From assembly GCA_949825065.1 (NCBI GenBank), contig OX463846.1, positions 5,041,366 through 5,105,365 of the forward strand: DNA of 64,000 nt, read 5' to 3'. Source of the stretch: Odontocerum albicorne (Eukaryota > Arthropoda > Insecta > Trichoptera > Odontoceridae). The position numbers were made by a program, and so were the translations under genes. Position 1 is the first letter of the stretch. The number at the start of each line of letters is the position of its first letter. Below the pieces are notes generated by a model. That model had not been told where the DNA came from. It ran no database searches and was given only the letters and a program-made list of their open reading frames with translations. Shown in pieces: positions 31,641-42,925 of this stretch.

Positions 31641-32336
31641 CACATTCATCCCTCATCACTGAGAATATTATGATGATCAAATAATAATTTCACATTCATC
31701 CCTCATCACTGAGAATATTATGATGATCAAATACTAATTTCACATTCATCCCTCATCACTGAGAATATTATGATGATCAAATAATAATTTCACATTCATC
31801 CCTCATCACTGAGAATATTATGATGATCAAATAATAATTTCACATTCATCCCTCATCACTGAGAATATTATGATGATCAAATAATAATTTCACATTCATC
31901 CCTCATCACTGAGAATATTATGATGATCAAATAATAATTTCACATTCATCCCTCATCACTGAGAATATTATGATGATCAAATAATAATTTCACATTCATC
32001 CCTCATCACTGAGAATATTATGATGATCAAATAATAATTTCACATTCATCCCTCATCACTGAGAATATTATGATGATCAAATAATAATTTCACATTCATC
32101 CCTCATCACTGAGAATATTATGATGATCAAATAATAATTTCACATTCATCCCTCATCACTGAGAATATTATGATGATCAAATAATAATTTCACATTCATC
32201 CCTCATCACTGAGAATATTATGATGATCAAATAATAATTTCACATTCATCCCTCATCACTGAGAATATTATGATGATCAAATAATAATTTCACATTCATC
32301 CCTCATCACTGAGAATATTATGATGATCAAATAATA
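31641..32336 (+). repeat. 50-bp tandem array, 14 nearly identical units
   Basis: CACATTCATCCCTCATCACT begins every 50 bp from 31641 to 32291. The units are identical apart from one base (ATACTAATTT for ATAATAATTT) and the array end. Fifty is not a multiple of three, so no long frame results. The first unit continues the LINE D fragment before it, whose other copies read TTCATATTCATCTGTAATAA (58383) and TCACATTTATCCCTAATCAC (57481) at this place. Confidence 0.97.
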
Positions 32337-32599
32337 AAAAATATGCCAAGTCAAGTTCTCCATATATCAAGAGATACGAGTATATTAACTCTCGTTTCAG
32401 TTTATCAGATATATTATACTTTCGTAAATAACTGTATTTTAAAATTTGCTCTTAGGAGATATAAATGTGTGATAGTATTTTTTTCAGCGCTTTCGTCATA
32501 ATGTTTTGCAGACTTGGAAATAATTAACAAGATAAACTGTTGGAAGGCAAAGGTCATGCAGAAATATTCAGAAGTGGAAAGGCAACATCGAGGAAGCTT

Positions 32600-32740
32600 T
32601 AATAAACGCCATGACCTTACCACGTCTAATGAATGTTGCGGTTCTTCTTTCTTCGTGGAACTTTTCCACTTATAGATCAATTATTGAAAAAAAAAAAAAG
32701 TTTAATCAATTTAAACTTTAAATTGTCTAGAATTTATATC
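32600..32740 (+). pseudogene. LINE C-terminal end, second copy of the 25.2-kb family
   Basis: GGAACTTTTCCACTTATAGA, TCAATTATTG and TTAAATTGTCTAGAATT are the reverse complement of 25332-25241. Encoded: NFSTYRSII. Only the end is preserved. Confidence 0.6.
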
Positions 32741-32744
32741 TTTT

Positions 32745-33160
32745 AAATAAGTTTTATTATATTGACACATATAATTGCATATTGATTAAATTTTGGTGGA
32801 AGTGGACCGTCTATCAAAAAAAAATATATATATATATAATATATAACCTAAATCTGAAATGCGTAATGTCCAAAGGAAATGGAAAAAATATGGCTGGTTG
32901 CTGTTAATTTCGTCTGTGAGTTTTAATCCATAGATTATAATTTTTTTAATTATATAAGCTTGATAAATAACGTATTGGTTAAAGTTTGACAATGCTTTTA
33001 CAAAGCGAAACAGGTCTGTCACTTTAGTTTTAGTTTATCATGTAGGTTTTTTCACATTTAAGTGTTAATTCATTCTGTTAAAAAACATAATTAAAAAAAA
33101 ACACCACATAAATTTGTAAATCAATGGAGTTTAAAATAAATAAAATACCAAGATAAATTC
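32745..33160. other. AT-rich stretch without a gene
   Basis: A (TA)n-rich segment lies at about 32824-32844. Nothing else recognised. Confidence 0.4.
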
Positions 33161-33163
33161 AAT

Positions 33164-33300
33164 TACGTGGGTCGTCCAGAAAGTAAAGAACGTTTTGGCA
33201 TAACTAAATAAAAACGAAAGGTATCAACACAAAACTTTATTTACAAAGTCACAGTACCTTACTCTATTTTTCAATGTAGTCACCATAGCTGTCTAATACG
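33164..33300 (-). pseudogene. mariner 3' end, second copy
   Basis: From GGGTCGTCCAGAAAGTAAAG to CAATGTAGTCACCATAGCTG the sequence is nearly identical to 1950-2070, including the last codons of the transposase on the minus strand. It ends abruptly at about 33295. The close match suggests both come from one recently active family. Confidence 0.85.
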
Positions 33301-33354
33301 ACGAATGACATTGTCCCGTGCCTGTTACAATATTATAATGCATTACACCCTCGT

Positions 33355-33537
33355 TCATTGTACAACATACCTGGTTTATGATCATGTAGCAACCTCTTCC
33401 ATCCAATCAGAAAGACGTTAAAGAGGCCTTAATTGAAAACAATACCATAACCATTTTCAATATAAATTAAGTTCCAATGGGAATCGAACTAAACTTGAAA
33501 ACGAGTGCTTTATCAACTAGGCCACGGAGTTTGTCGA
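33355..33537 (-). repeat. SINE family A, minus-strand copy
   Basis: Head ACTCCGTGGCCTAGTTGATA at 33530, B-box-like GTTCGATTCCC, link TTTTCAATTAAGGCC, tail CTGATTGGATGGAAGAGG. A stretch of the head around the anticodon-like loop is altered. Confidence 0.8.
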
Positions 33538-33639
33538 TTCTTCTAAGAAATATAAGAATTGTTGACCTTTTAAAGGTAGTACTCAACGTTTGCAAAAATG
33601 GTTTTCGCAAATTATGAACTTTGTTGGGATTATAAAGGA

Positions 33640-34385
33640 GTCTTGTTTGCACTCCCCTGATGATGAGGTGACAACATTAAAACCGATAGAGTAATACCAT
33701 TATATAAAGTGGAATCAACAGTGTTTTACTAAACAAATTATACTGTCTTTAACCTTTCCCTTCCTGTGTTAAAAAAATCCGCGCGTTTCGGTGTTGTGTA
33801 TTCAATATACATGTAAAAATGAGCGATTTAAAATCGTAAAAATAAGAATATTCATAGCCAATCGCTTAAATTAATTAAATTTGAAGTGATAGTAATTGAA
33901 ATTTAATTGCTGAAAACATGAAACATCGGCCGACGTTCAAAAACGGGCAATGCGACCACCTTAAATGGCTGCCCGAAAGCTGTCCGAAAGCTGCTGCGAG
34001 AGAAGCGAGCGAACTGAGAATCTATTTCTTGCGTTCCCATATACCTAAGTAGAGTGAGACGCGAATAGCGTCGCTTCCTCACCCATAGCGGTTTTTTAGA
34101 ATGAATATACCTACGTCACACACTGGCACACGTTTGATAGTGTTGGTGAATTTGTTCCCGATTTTCACAAAATATCTCTGATGTGGCCGACAAGTGCTAA
34201 TTATTATTAATATTATTTTTTCATTCAATGCGTAAATGTATTACGGGGGAATGCCTAAAATCTGAACCCACCATTTATTATATTTATAGAGATATTAAAC
34301 TTTTTAGAAGCAATGTGTACTAGTTACACATCACAGGGAAAGAATGGCTAAACCTTCACAGTGTTAACTTACATAAACTTTTTTC
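33640..34385 (+). mobile_element. Penelope-like end, split by a TTAA element
   Basis: 33648-33748 has CCCTGATGATGAGGTGACAA, AAAACCGATAGAG and GTGTTTTACTAAACAAATTA. The continuation CCTTCACAGTGTTAAC is at 34353-34370. Between them sits the element 33753-34347. In uninterrupted copies (39058, 43475) the join reads GTCTTTAAACCTCC, which contains the TTAA target. The hammerhead-like core here has AAAA for GAAA and is probably inactive. Confidence 0.75.
33753..34347. mobile_element. TTAA-target non-autonomous DNA element, copy 1 (595 bp)
   Basis: It starts CCTTTCCCTTCCTGTG after TTAA (33749-33752) and ends CACAGGGAAAGAATGG before CTAA (34348-34351), a duplication with one change. The interior (CACCCATAGCGG, ACGTCACACACTGGCACACG, GAAGCAATGTGTACTA) matches 55554-56068. 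TTAA target and CC/GG ends suit piggyBac-like elements. No transposase. Confidence 0.82.
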
Positions 34386-34389
34386 TTTT

Positions 34390-35235
34390 TCAAAAGAAGG
34401 CACATTATTATCAAAATAAAAATAACTTATAAGTTTCGATTAGGCAATGCTATAACGTATTATGGGAATACATAAAGAACAAAGCTCAATAATTACAACG
34501 CACGACATTAAATTAGATCATTTATCTTCGGTACAAGCAGCAGGCCTGGTCCCAAGAGATGTTTCGCTGCGTAAATAGGTGGTAAGGTCATGTGGTTTGA
34601 GAGGAATTCCTAAAAACATTTAAAACTAGCCATCCTGATCCCAAAAAGGATATTTCGATCAGTTTAATATTAAAGTGTTATATCACTTTTACAACATGTT
34701 TATTATATAACTTTAAAATGTTTACACGGTGAGTTGAACTTGATATTGGCAATACAAGCAAAAAAAAAACACGATAAAGACAATAATTATTCCCCACAAT
34801 CACTGAGAAAGTTATTGTAGAAATATTAATTCAACATTCATGACCAATCTGTATGGGTTTGATACGTGATAAACGAATAAAGCTGATTTTTACTATGATT
34901 AGTATGAAATATTCATAAATTATATTGAAATGTTTTTATATCATATGTACGATTTAATGACACTGAGTTATTCTATATTTTCGATTTATTGATAGTATAT
35001 CGTCATAAGTTTTCTAAGTTTGTAACTTTTGAGAATTGACGTCATATTTATATAATTTCTATTTAATATTTAACAACAAATAACTTAATTATTCCACAAA
35101 TTACATGAATCCCCGAGACACGTGTTGTACGAGTACCTACCCTATCTAGAGGTTCCCCTGAGATGCAATGATCCCGGTATGTTACGAAATGAAAAATGTT
35201 GAGTGGTGAAACCTTTTGTATTATTTGTTTTTTTT
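34390..35235. other. AT-rich stretch without a gene
   Basis: No frame or repeat assigned. 34530-34620 is mildly GC-rich. Confidence 0.4.
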
Positions 35236-35238
35236 TTT

Positions 35239-35545
35239 TGTGTATGGCTGTTCGTATGTATTTCTTATGTTTCTAAATTGATTGTTTTATATATTTTTGT
35301 GTATGGCTGTAACATATGTATAGTATGTATCTATTATCTTTCTAAATTGGTTGTTTTATATATTTTTGTGTATGGCTGTGTGTATGTATCTCTTATGTTT
35401 CTAAATTGATCGTTTTATATATTTTTGTGTATGGCTGTGTGTATGTATCTCTTATGTTTCTAAATTGATCGTTTTATATATTTTTGTGTATGGCTGTGTG
35501 TATGTATCTCTTATGTTTCAAAATTGATTGTTTTGTATATCTATT
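35239..35545 (+). repeat. About 59-bp tandem array, 5 units
   Basis: GTGTATGGCTG occurs at 35239, 35299, 35368, 35427 and 35486. The last three units are almost identical (TGTGTATGTATCTCTTATGT); the second carries an insert. An open frame through the first units encodes a hydrophobic repeat, which I regard as chance. Confidence 0.9.
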
Positions 35546-35549
35546 ATGA

Positions 35550-37065
35550 TTATGTTCTTACAAAGCTTATGTTTATTTGTGTCATATTTGTTAATTATTT
35601 TAATTTGGAGATCTACTAAATTAAAACCTTTGATTAAATACTTTTTATCATATTCATTCTCTACATTACTTCCCTCAATATGTCCCCTTAAATTTCAGGT
35701 ACTCTGTGTACACTATACTGTTTCATAATATATGTGATTCCAAGAATGCTCAATGCTTTATGTACGCACTAAAGTCAATACTAAAGAATAAAAAATAAGC
35801 GGATTACAATTCGAAGAAAACTTCATATAGGATATTTATAACGCTAACGTTTTTATTTTGCCTTTTCTGTTTTTATTCATTTTTTGTCCGCAAACAATCA
35901 ATTTGCTCATGAAACATCTTCAATTGATTATTTAGACATCTAATATGTATTATTATTAACACATCTATATTCAGAAAGCATAACCATGTCGATGATTTAA
36001 TTTTAATATATTTTTTAATTGTGATCAAATTTAATTGTGATCAATAACACTACATAATACTGATGACTTTTATTTAATAGAAAAACGCACATTTTCTCGT
36101 TAATATGTTACAAAATCACAAAACTAAAACGTGTGATAAAATAAAACGAGTCCAAATCTTCGAGTTGGATCGGATTTCCTTTTTGGGTTGATGTTTCAGG
36201 AGCTTGGGGATGAACGCGTCAATTCTTTTCCTGAAGGAATTATCTGACGAAATGTCACTTCGTTTGAGACAATCGAAAAACCTTTTATTCACTTTTTATA
36301 TGGAGAAATAAATACTTAAATGTTAAATATTTAGTTTTTGGCTTTCATAAATACTTTTATCCTTAAAAATTGTGGGCTTTTTTACTTTCATTACATTTTA
36401 TTTGATTCTTGATCAATAACAGGAATTTTTAGTTCATCGCTTCAATTTTCCCTTCGTTATTTTCTGTCCATGCTACCAGACTTTAAAATCACGTACAGCT
36501 ACTTTAAAAAATTTATATTTCTTTTCAATGACGAAATGAGTTCCTTCATTTTCTTTCCTAGTCTATGGCGACATTTGCAAATATCTTGTTTTAATGTTAA
36601 CGTCCTAAGTTTAATTGGAAATAACTTTATAACCCAGCAGTTATATTTTCCAGAAAAGTGTTGAAATAAAAAATAAAAACACTTATAAAATTCTGTGTCC
36701 TATCGGTTGTCAATGAAATTTGTAAAATATCAGCACGATAAACTTAATAGAGTAAAATATCTACAGATAAAGTGACAAACCTGTTTAGTTGGAAATTGAC
36801 ATTTTAAAAACTTTTACCAAACAAATTATGTCTCTGAGTAGTCACCTTTGTCATTGTTGGTGCCGAGTAATTGTTAGTAAAACAGGTGAACTAGTACAAA
36901 TATTCTATTATGACCTAAGTTTAATCTTGTGTGACTTAAAAATATTGGGATTCTTTCTTATAATAAAATGTTTGATATTTTAAGCCTTCAATTTCAACTC
37001 CAAACATGTTTATTTTTACTTGTGCTGAATGTGATATGAAGAAGCAAATATACTACACTAAAAAT
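35550..37065. other. AT-rich stretch without a gene
   Basis: 36150-36260 is slightly richer in GC. No motif, splice pattern or repeat was convincing. Confidence 0.4.
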
Positions 37066-37069
37066 ACAC

Positions 37070-37260
37070 TTAACTACACCTAAAGTCGAATGTGTTCCTA
37101 ACACATATCGGAAGATCTACAAAGTGTTCTTAGTAGTTTGTCTTCCCATGGTAAGTTTTCTACGGTTTTCTAACGACATATGTTTTTCTTTTATATACAG
37201 ATGCGGCGAAGTAACCAATTTAATGACCGCGACTACAATCCCTACACTCAACATTTGTTT
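37070..37260 (+). repeat. Dispersed module shared with the Jockey 3' region
   Basis: ACACCTAAAGTCGAATGTGT, CATATCGGAAGATC, TGTCTTCCCATGGTAAG, TTTTCTACGGTTTTCTAACG, ATGCGGCGAAGTAACCAA and CAATCCCTACACTCAAC. The same order of phrases is present at 21602-21780 (CCGAATGTGTT, CATAACGGAAG, GTTTTCTGCGGTTTTCTCAC, ATGCGGGGAAGC). It touches the tail of the SINE at 37262. Confidence 0.65.
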
Positions 37261-37261
37261 A

Positions 37262-38242
37262 TTTATTCTATACAACTTGGTGGGCATATTGTTATATGGG
37301 AATTTCTTCCAACCAACCAGAAAGAGTTAAAGAGGCCTTAAGGGGGTATTCTACTCTGGAAATTTAAAATAATCTTTTTTTCGTTTTTTGCAAATTCTTA
37401 AAGTTTAGACCTTTACAAACATGTTCTCAAAAGAAAATTTAAAAATTCTCAATATTTACGAAGGTTATACCTATAAATGAGGCAGCAATTACGTCGCGCC
37501 GGAATGACTCAGATAATAAATAATCTCAAAACTTTTAGCGCGTTTTTCTCGAAACTACTTTTTTCAACCTGGTCGACATAAAATCTCAACTTCAATTCAG
37601 CTGATTGCCTTCAAATTTAGTACAAAGCTTTAATAAATGTTTTTATATCGTCCCTACTTTGGAAAACTCAAAACTATTTTTTTACTATTTAAAAAAAATT
37701 TTAAACTTAAAAAAAAGGGCAAAAATTTACTATCAAGAAACTGTGTATGATTTTTGATTCGGATTTACGAAAGGGGTTTAATCATGTTGACCGGATTGCC
37801 TTCAAATTTAGTATGGAACTTTAATAAATGTTTTTATATCGTCCCTACCTTGAAAAATTCAAAACTATTATATATTTTTTACTATTTTAAAAAAAATTAA
37901 AACTTTGAAAAAAAGGGTAAAAATTTATTATCGTGTATGATCTAACGACAAGATATAACAGCTGATAACATCTTGAATTTAAATTATTTTTTTCAAAATG
38001 TTTTTCGTACATTCTCAAATCATCAATAAATAAAGTGTAAAAAAATGTATGGGAAAATATTTTTAGTTTTTTTTTATTTAGTCTGAAAAACGCCCGAAAT
38101 TCACGCCTCTAGAGTTGAATACCCCCTTAAGTGAAAACCAAACTGTAACACTTAAAAAAAATCTGGGTTCCAATGGGAATCGAACCCGCAACCCCTGGGT
38201 TGGGAGAGACAGGTGTGTTACCAATTAGGCCACGGAGGTCGT
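37262..38242 (-). repeat. SINE family A, split by a 785-bp TTAA element
   Basis: The tail half is at 37262-37341 (ACCAACCAGAAAGAGTTAAA, GAGGCCTTAA). The head half is at 38127-38242 (TTAAGTGAAAACCAAACTG, B box GGGTTCGATTCCC on the minus strand, head GACCTCCGTGGCCTAATTGG). Joined at TTAA they give a normal family A SINE (GAGGCCTTAAGTGAAAACC), as seen at 12930-12945. Confidence 0.92.
37342..38126. mobile_element. 785-bp TTAA-target non-autonomous element
   Basis: Ends are GGGGGTATTCTACTCT and, at the right as reverse complement, GGGGGTATTCAACTCT (15 of 16). It is flanked by TTAA at 37338-37341 and 38127-38130. Inside, about 130 bp are duplicated directly (from 37611 and from 37791: GATTGCCTTCAAATTTAGTA, TTTTTATATCGTCCCTAC). 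No transposase frame. TTAA duplication suggests a piggyBac-like source, though these termini differ from those of the 55554 family. Confidence 0.92.
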
Positions 38243-38599
38243 CAATATATATATGTTTTAGAGTCACAGTGACTTCGTTTCCTATCGGTACATGCCTTTC
38301 GATAACTCTTCCATCATATCGGCACAAATGAGCATCTCAAACATTTAGAAAAATATTGCAATATAAAGTTGTAACATAGATCACCGTTACAATGTAATGA
38401 CTTTGCATTGTGTCCTAACTCTGTGTTTTGGAAACTTTATCGCTGAATTTCAGCGTATTTGAAAAGTTCATGGAAGAAACTTTTTTTTATCCGTACTTTT
38501 CTGTTATTTGACAGTGTATTCGCAAAATTCAGTAAGCAAGATTAATAAAATTTCAATTTCATCATTGAGAGAAAATGTACGCAGTATAAGAGTACGTCT

Positions 38600-38775
38600 G
38601 TATCCTTGTTAGTAGGACGTTTATCTTCCAGCCATGGGTTCGATTTCTGCTGGTACCCAGACTTTTTTAATAAACGGTTCAAGTCTGCTTATAAGCTAAG
38701 GCTTGTTTCAGATCTTTTTAGTCGGTCGGAAGAGATCACTACATGGCAAAATACCCACAAACTAAAACTATATTC
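38600..38775 (+). repeat. SINE family A, + strand copy
   Basis: Head TGTTAGTAGGACGTTTATCT, B box GGGTTCGATTTC, GCTGGTACCCAGACTTTTTT, then CGGTCGGAAGAGATCACTAC and ATGGCAAAATACCCACAAAC. It lies about 95 bp from a Penelope-like end. Confidence 0.75.
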
Positions 38776-38867
38776 AACGAAAGTGCAAGTGAAAAAATTG
38801 TATTAAGTTAAAATGACTGAATAAATTCTTTGGAAAATTTGGAAAAAAGTATGTGTAATATTTTGTG

Positions 38868-39105
38868 ATTTGTTTTATCAAACACTGTTTATTCCAGTTT
38901 TAGTAACAGTATATGGTAACCCTACCGGTTTCAAGGCTTTCACCTTATCATCAGGGGAGCACAAACAAGAAGATGAGGTGAAAGCCCTAAAACCGGTAGG
39001 GGTATACCGTTACAAAAAGTGGAATAAACAGTGTTTGATAAAACAAATTACAATGTCTTTAAACCTCCACAACGTTAATGCCTTAACTTTAAATAATATA
39101 TGTAT
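38868..39105. mobile_element. Penelope-like ends as a long inverted repeat
   Basis: 38876-38952 and 38971-39040 are reverse complements at roughly 85% identity: TATCAAACACTGTTTATTCC pairs with GGAATAAACAGTGTTTGATA, and ACCGGTTTCAAGGCTTTCAC with GTGAAAGCCCTAAAACCGGT. The loop is about 18 bp. The tail TGTCTTTAAACCTCCACAAC and GTTAATGCCTTAAC follows. No protein is encoded between the arms, so only the ends remain. Confidence 0.8.
38912..38956 (-). ncRNA. Hammerhead ribozyme-like motif
   Basis: Minus strand: CTGATGA (38954-38948), TAAGG..GCCTT stem II with a GAAA-containing loop, GAAAC, CGGTAGG, GTT. The core is intact except that the cleavage triplet would be GUU, which is allowed but usually weaker than GUC. 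The mirror arm at 38971-39005 lost the CTGA part. Confidence 0.45.
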
Positions 39106-39284
39106 CACATATTTTAATAAATTTTTTTACACATATTGGGAAAAAGTAGAGCATAAATTCTACTGGATTAAACTTTCGTTGTACACAGTACACCTATGCA
39201 GTTTTATTTCTATGGGGCAATCTTTTTTAATCAAGCAGAAATGTGTTTTACAAGTCTGAAGCGAAACTAAAATAGAACAATTTT

Positions 39285-39372
39285 TTTTAAATCAGGGAAC
39301 CAACAGGAATTCTGCTCGTGACCTCCGGATCGGAAGACATAAATATTTCCACCTAAGCTACAAGGGTCTTCA
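39285..39372 (-). repeat. SINE family A, tRNA-like head
   Basis: Minus strand: GACCCTTGTAGCTTAGGTGG, TCTTCCGATCCGGAGGTCA, GAATTCCTGTTGGTTCCCTG. The tail is missing. Confidence 0.65.
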
Positions 39373-39379
39373 AAGATAT

Positions 39380-40100
39380 AATCACGAAAGGAAAAATATA
39401 TATTTCTTAAACTACGGCTAAAAATTTCAGAATGTATGTTCTGCTCTGATTCGTACCTATCACTTTGTTAAAATTTCTAAAAACTATCTATAACTATTTT
39501 ATTTTTTGCTACTAAATAAAGATAATAAATTATTTTGAAAAAAAATAAAACTACTTTATTATTATTTAAAAAGTCAAGTCGTAGTTAACAAAAAATATTT
39601 CATTCATCATCTGAATTAGTATGGAGCGCCATCCTAGTTGACAGAGATAATTAAAAAAATTCCCAAATTCTCGGTAAGAGAATTCCAAGTTATTTAATTT
39701 GCTAGATAATAATTTAAGCTCGTAAAATGTTTTATTATTGACACTTCAAATCTGGACTTAATAGCTTACCCCACAATATCATTTAAATAATTGTTAAACC
39801 ACTTAGGGGTGGCAAAGCTTGAAAGGAATTTCTTAACGAAGTGTGGGATGCATAATTTGATATTTAATATGTAATTAACGAAAGCGTTTGAGATATTTAT
39901 TTAATTTATTGGAACCTTTTTTTTTTCAGTTTTCTGAATTTCAGAATCTAATTAAATTTGTCCTTTAGCTTCCAATGAATTAAAATAAACCTTATTTTTT
40001 TATTTCATAAAAATGTTTTTACTATTCTGTTATTTAAAAAGCGTTTATTTTTTGCGTTTTAAAAGTACCAAGAAATTAACTATTGATTGTTTTAAGTGAT
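39380..40100. other. AT-rich stretch without a gene
   Basis: Nothing recognised. Confidence 0.4.
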
Positions 40101-40104
40101 ACAT

Positions 40105-40440
40105 GTATCATATACATACCATTACGCCATGCCCCTTTTGGGGTAGGCAAAGAGGGCACATATCCACGTTTTTCTATCCATGAACATAGTTCTCGCCTCG
40201 TCCACATTCATAAATCTCTTATTATGTGTTTTTATGTCTCTCACACTTTTAACCTTTTCCATAGTACAAAATTTCTCCAACTATCTCCTTCCACCTATAC
40301 TGAGTCTATCTTTCCAATCCTTTTAGACATATATATTCGTTTCGTAAGCCATTTTCTCAATATGCTCAAAACATTTCAAGGTTCCTTTCTTAATTCTACT
40401 TATATATTATATCCATTCTAACAAACACAATATATTTATC
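40105..40440 (-). pseudogene. LINE family D 3' end, antisense copy
   Basis: ATTACGCCATGCCCCTTTTG and GGGTAGGCAAAGAGGGCAC, then CTCGTCCACATTCATAAATC, define the family 3' end. The copy is decayed towards its right end. Confidence 0.65.
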
Positions 40441-40449
40441 GTTTATCCA

Positions 40450-41140
40450 ATTATTCCTTACTATTTTCGTCTGCATTTATCATACTTTTATCCCCCATAT
40501 TAAATGCGCAAGTTTAGCTTTTATACATGATTGTTTGGCCCCAGCACACCTCTGTTTTGAAGATTGTATTAGCATAACCAATGCTAAGTGCGTCTTTAAC
40601 CTTGTTATAAGCAGAAACATGTCTCTTAATATCTTCTCGATCTTAACATTGAATCTGAAATCTTTTTAAAAATTTAAAGCTTATGTAATCATAACTTTTT
40701 AATTTCTCAAAAGCAGTTTATAAGTTCCACTGAATCAATTCAGATGTTATGAGGTCTGAAAGTCAGAAAGATAAACTAAATACGGATATGAATAGCAAAT
40801 ATATTATTCACCAGACTATTTTCACTGAAAATGCTGCCTCTGGCATTTAAATGGAGTTCAATGTTGCTAAAAATAAATAATGACGCTGGAGTTCAATACG
40901 ACTTTTTTTCTAAAAGTTCATAAGGCTAAAAATGCATTTGATAAGTGGTCAATATACAGTCATGTTTTTTTGTGGTATTGTTATTTAACAATTATTGTTT
41001 TGTAATTTTCACACACTCCCTCTAATTGTCATCCTCATGGCTAAGAGACGTGATCTTCATGATGAGGTCTGCGCAATATTTCTCCAACCATTTCTATTTT
41101 CGCTAGATGCGAAGTCTCGCACAGAATGGAAATGATTGAT
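40450..41140. other. AT-rich stretch without a gene
   Basis: Nothing recognised. Confidence 0.35.
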
Positions 41141-41142
41141 TC

Positions 41143-41385
41143 CTAGATTTGGCTGGTCCGACGCAAAGGGGCACGACCTCTTGGTATCCTATAAGAAACA
41201 TTACTCAGAATGGCAGTCTTTTTGAGACTTGTATCATCGAGAATTGATAAGTGCTCGAAGAAACACAATACGTTTTGTAGACAGATTGTGGAAAGGCGAG
41301 TTTTTTCCCCAAGATATTTAATATTCAAAATGTACACAATGTACTGATAACTTATAATACTCTCACCACTTTCAGCAGCTACCAT
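41143..41385 (-). pseudogene. Possible LINE C-terminal remnant
   Basis: The minus-strand frame ends in FFEHLSILDD, KKTAILSNVSYRIPRGRAPL and RRTSQI, similar to the GH..R.D...K...G..RGRP..RW.D.I end of many LINE proteins. The rest shows no motif. It could be chance. Confidence 0.35.
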
Positions 41386-41399
41386 TTACCTTTTGTTAC

Positions 41400-41595
41400 A
41401 TTCACCTTATATATCATCATCATCATTGTCAACAATGATCAATCCACTACTGAATGAAGGTCTCCCGAAGTTGACTTCAAATAATTCGGTTTTGTGCTCG
41501 TTGGTGCCATATAATGCTGCCATACCACAGGTTGTTCGTTCGCCCGACGAATGTCTCAGAGCTTTTTACTATTACTCTATCTCCTATAAACAGTG
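41400..41595 (-). repeat. LINE 3' end with GAT-repeat tail
   Basis: On the + strand TATCATCATCATCATTG is followed by TCAATCCACTACTGAATGAA and GGTCTCCCGAAG. The minus-strand reading (CAGTAGTGGATTGATCATTG, then GATGATGATGAT) is the typical 3' terminus of RTE-like LINEs of insects and flatworms. Confidence 0.6.
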
Positions 41596-41869
41596 ATTTA
41601 CCTCTTCCCTTTCCCATTCTTATCTACATAAATAAAGTTATCTTTTATTTGTGCCCTCCTCTACGCCGTCCCTTTCCTTATTAATCCTTCAACATGGGAA
41701 GATAACAATAACACTTTCAGCACTCGGAAATAAGTACCATAGGGATGGAAAACCCGAAACGTAAACTTTTACCAACACGCGTGTACAGCGCGGCATGAGG
41801 GGAGGAAAATGCAAGACAATTTATGTGTATGTATATATTTGTATTTATTTTATGATATTCTTAATATAT

Positions 41870-41955
41870 CAATAACACTGGGATCGAATCATGCATTAAA
41901 GCGCATTTGAAAAAAAGTTGCTCTCTAAACGGTGATATATATATTGTCATTTTGT
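41870..41955 (+). repeat. Short SINE-like repeat, family C
   Basis: GGGATCGAATCATG (B-box-like), GTTGCTCTCTAAACGGTG and ATATATATTG. Weak but in the same layout as 9270 and 30898. Confidence 0.35.
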
Positions 41956-41959
41956 TATT

Positions 41960-42890
41960 GTTATTAATTATAATCAACGCCACCGAGATTTATAAAAAAA
42001 GCTAAAAAAATTTATACTATTTACGAAGAGTCACATGAACAAAAACATTTTTCAACATACGAGTATAGAAATTTAACAACCTCTTCAGCTAATTATAAAT
42101 AACAAGCTTAAGTTATATTAAAAGAGCAAGCAGCTTAAGTTATTTTCTTTCTTTATTAAATTCCAATGCGTTCTTTAAATTTAAAATGTATTGTACCATT
42201 TCTTAAGTTAAATACTGTTTCAGTATCGTGCTCCGTTGAGAATTTTTATCTTAAAGAAAGTAAATAATTTATTATTTAACAATATCTCAACGTTCACATA
42301 GATTGGATGTCTGAACTCTTAACGTTAGTGTTTCACATAGCACCGTCATCTTATTATGATATTACTTTGTCACACGTCACCCTGAGGTGGCAATTGGTAA
42401 AGACAAATGTCTGGAGCAATATCTGAGGTGGATGGAAATATCTGAGCCGCAATGCGTGTTTACAGGGTCGAGACAGATCGTCTAATAACGGGGTGTATTT
42501 CGAGACACCACACCAAGCTAATAAAAATAATATGGGGTATAACTTTATCCATATGTGAGCTTGTTATTTAATATATTATTAACTGAGAAAACCATTTAAG
42601 TATTTCGAACCACATTAGCGTGCCAATAGAGTTACCAATTGTATCTTGAAAAGCAAACCTGCTTATTATGGAATAATCATCCTAATATTAGGATATGCGA
42701 GGAAAACTTGCACGATTAAAAAGAATCGCTGGAAATGATAGGTTGTGTAGAATATGTGGAAAAACTATAAATGACAGAATAAGGATTGAGAACATTGTGA
42801 AATAATGCAGATTAAAAAAAGATGCAGTACTTGAGATGAAGAAACATACATTGGCATAACTCAGTAACATAGAAATAACGAATTTGTAAT
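41960..42890. other. Stretch without a recognised feature
   Basis: 42360-42530 is moderately GC-rich (CACCCTGAGGTGGCAATTGG, GGGTCGAGACAGATCG) and could be an unrecognised repeat. The rest is AT-rich. Confidence 0.35.
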
Positions 42891-42925
42891 TTATTTTTAA
42901 CAAACACTGTTTATTCCACTTTTTT

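Noticed and set aside
31641..32336. CRISPR array
   Set aside because: The 50-bp units are contiguous with no variable spacers, and the genome is eukaryotic; it is a satellite.
35203..35409. Small membrane protein on the + strand
   Set aside because: The hydrophobic frame follows from a T-rich tandem repeat and is lost in later units.
40083..40421. 112-codon + strand protein
   Set aside because: It is the antisense of a LINE D 3' end; the same holds for long + frames at 57121, 58103 and 60217.
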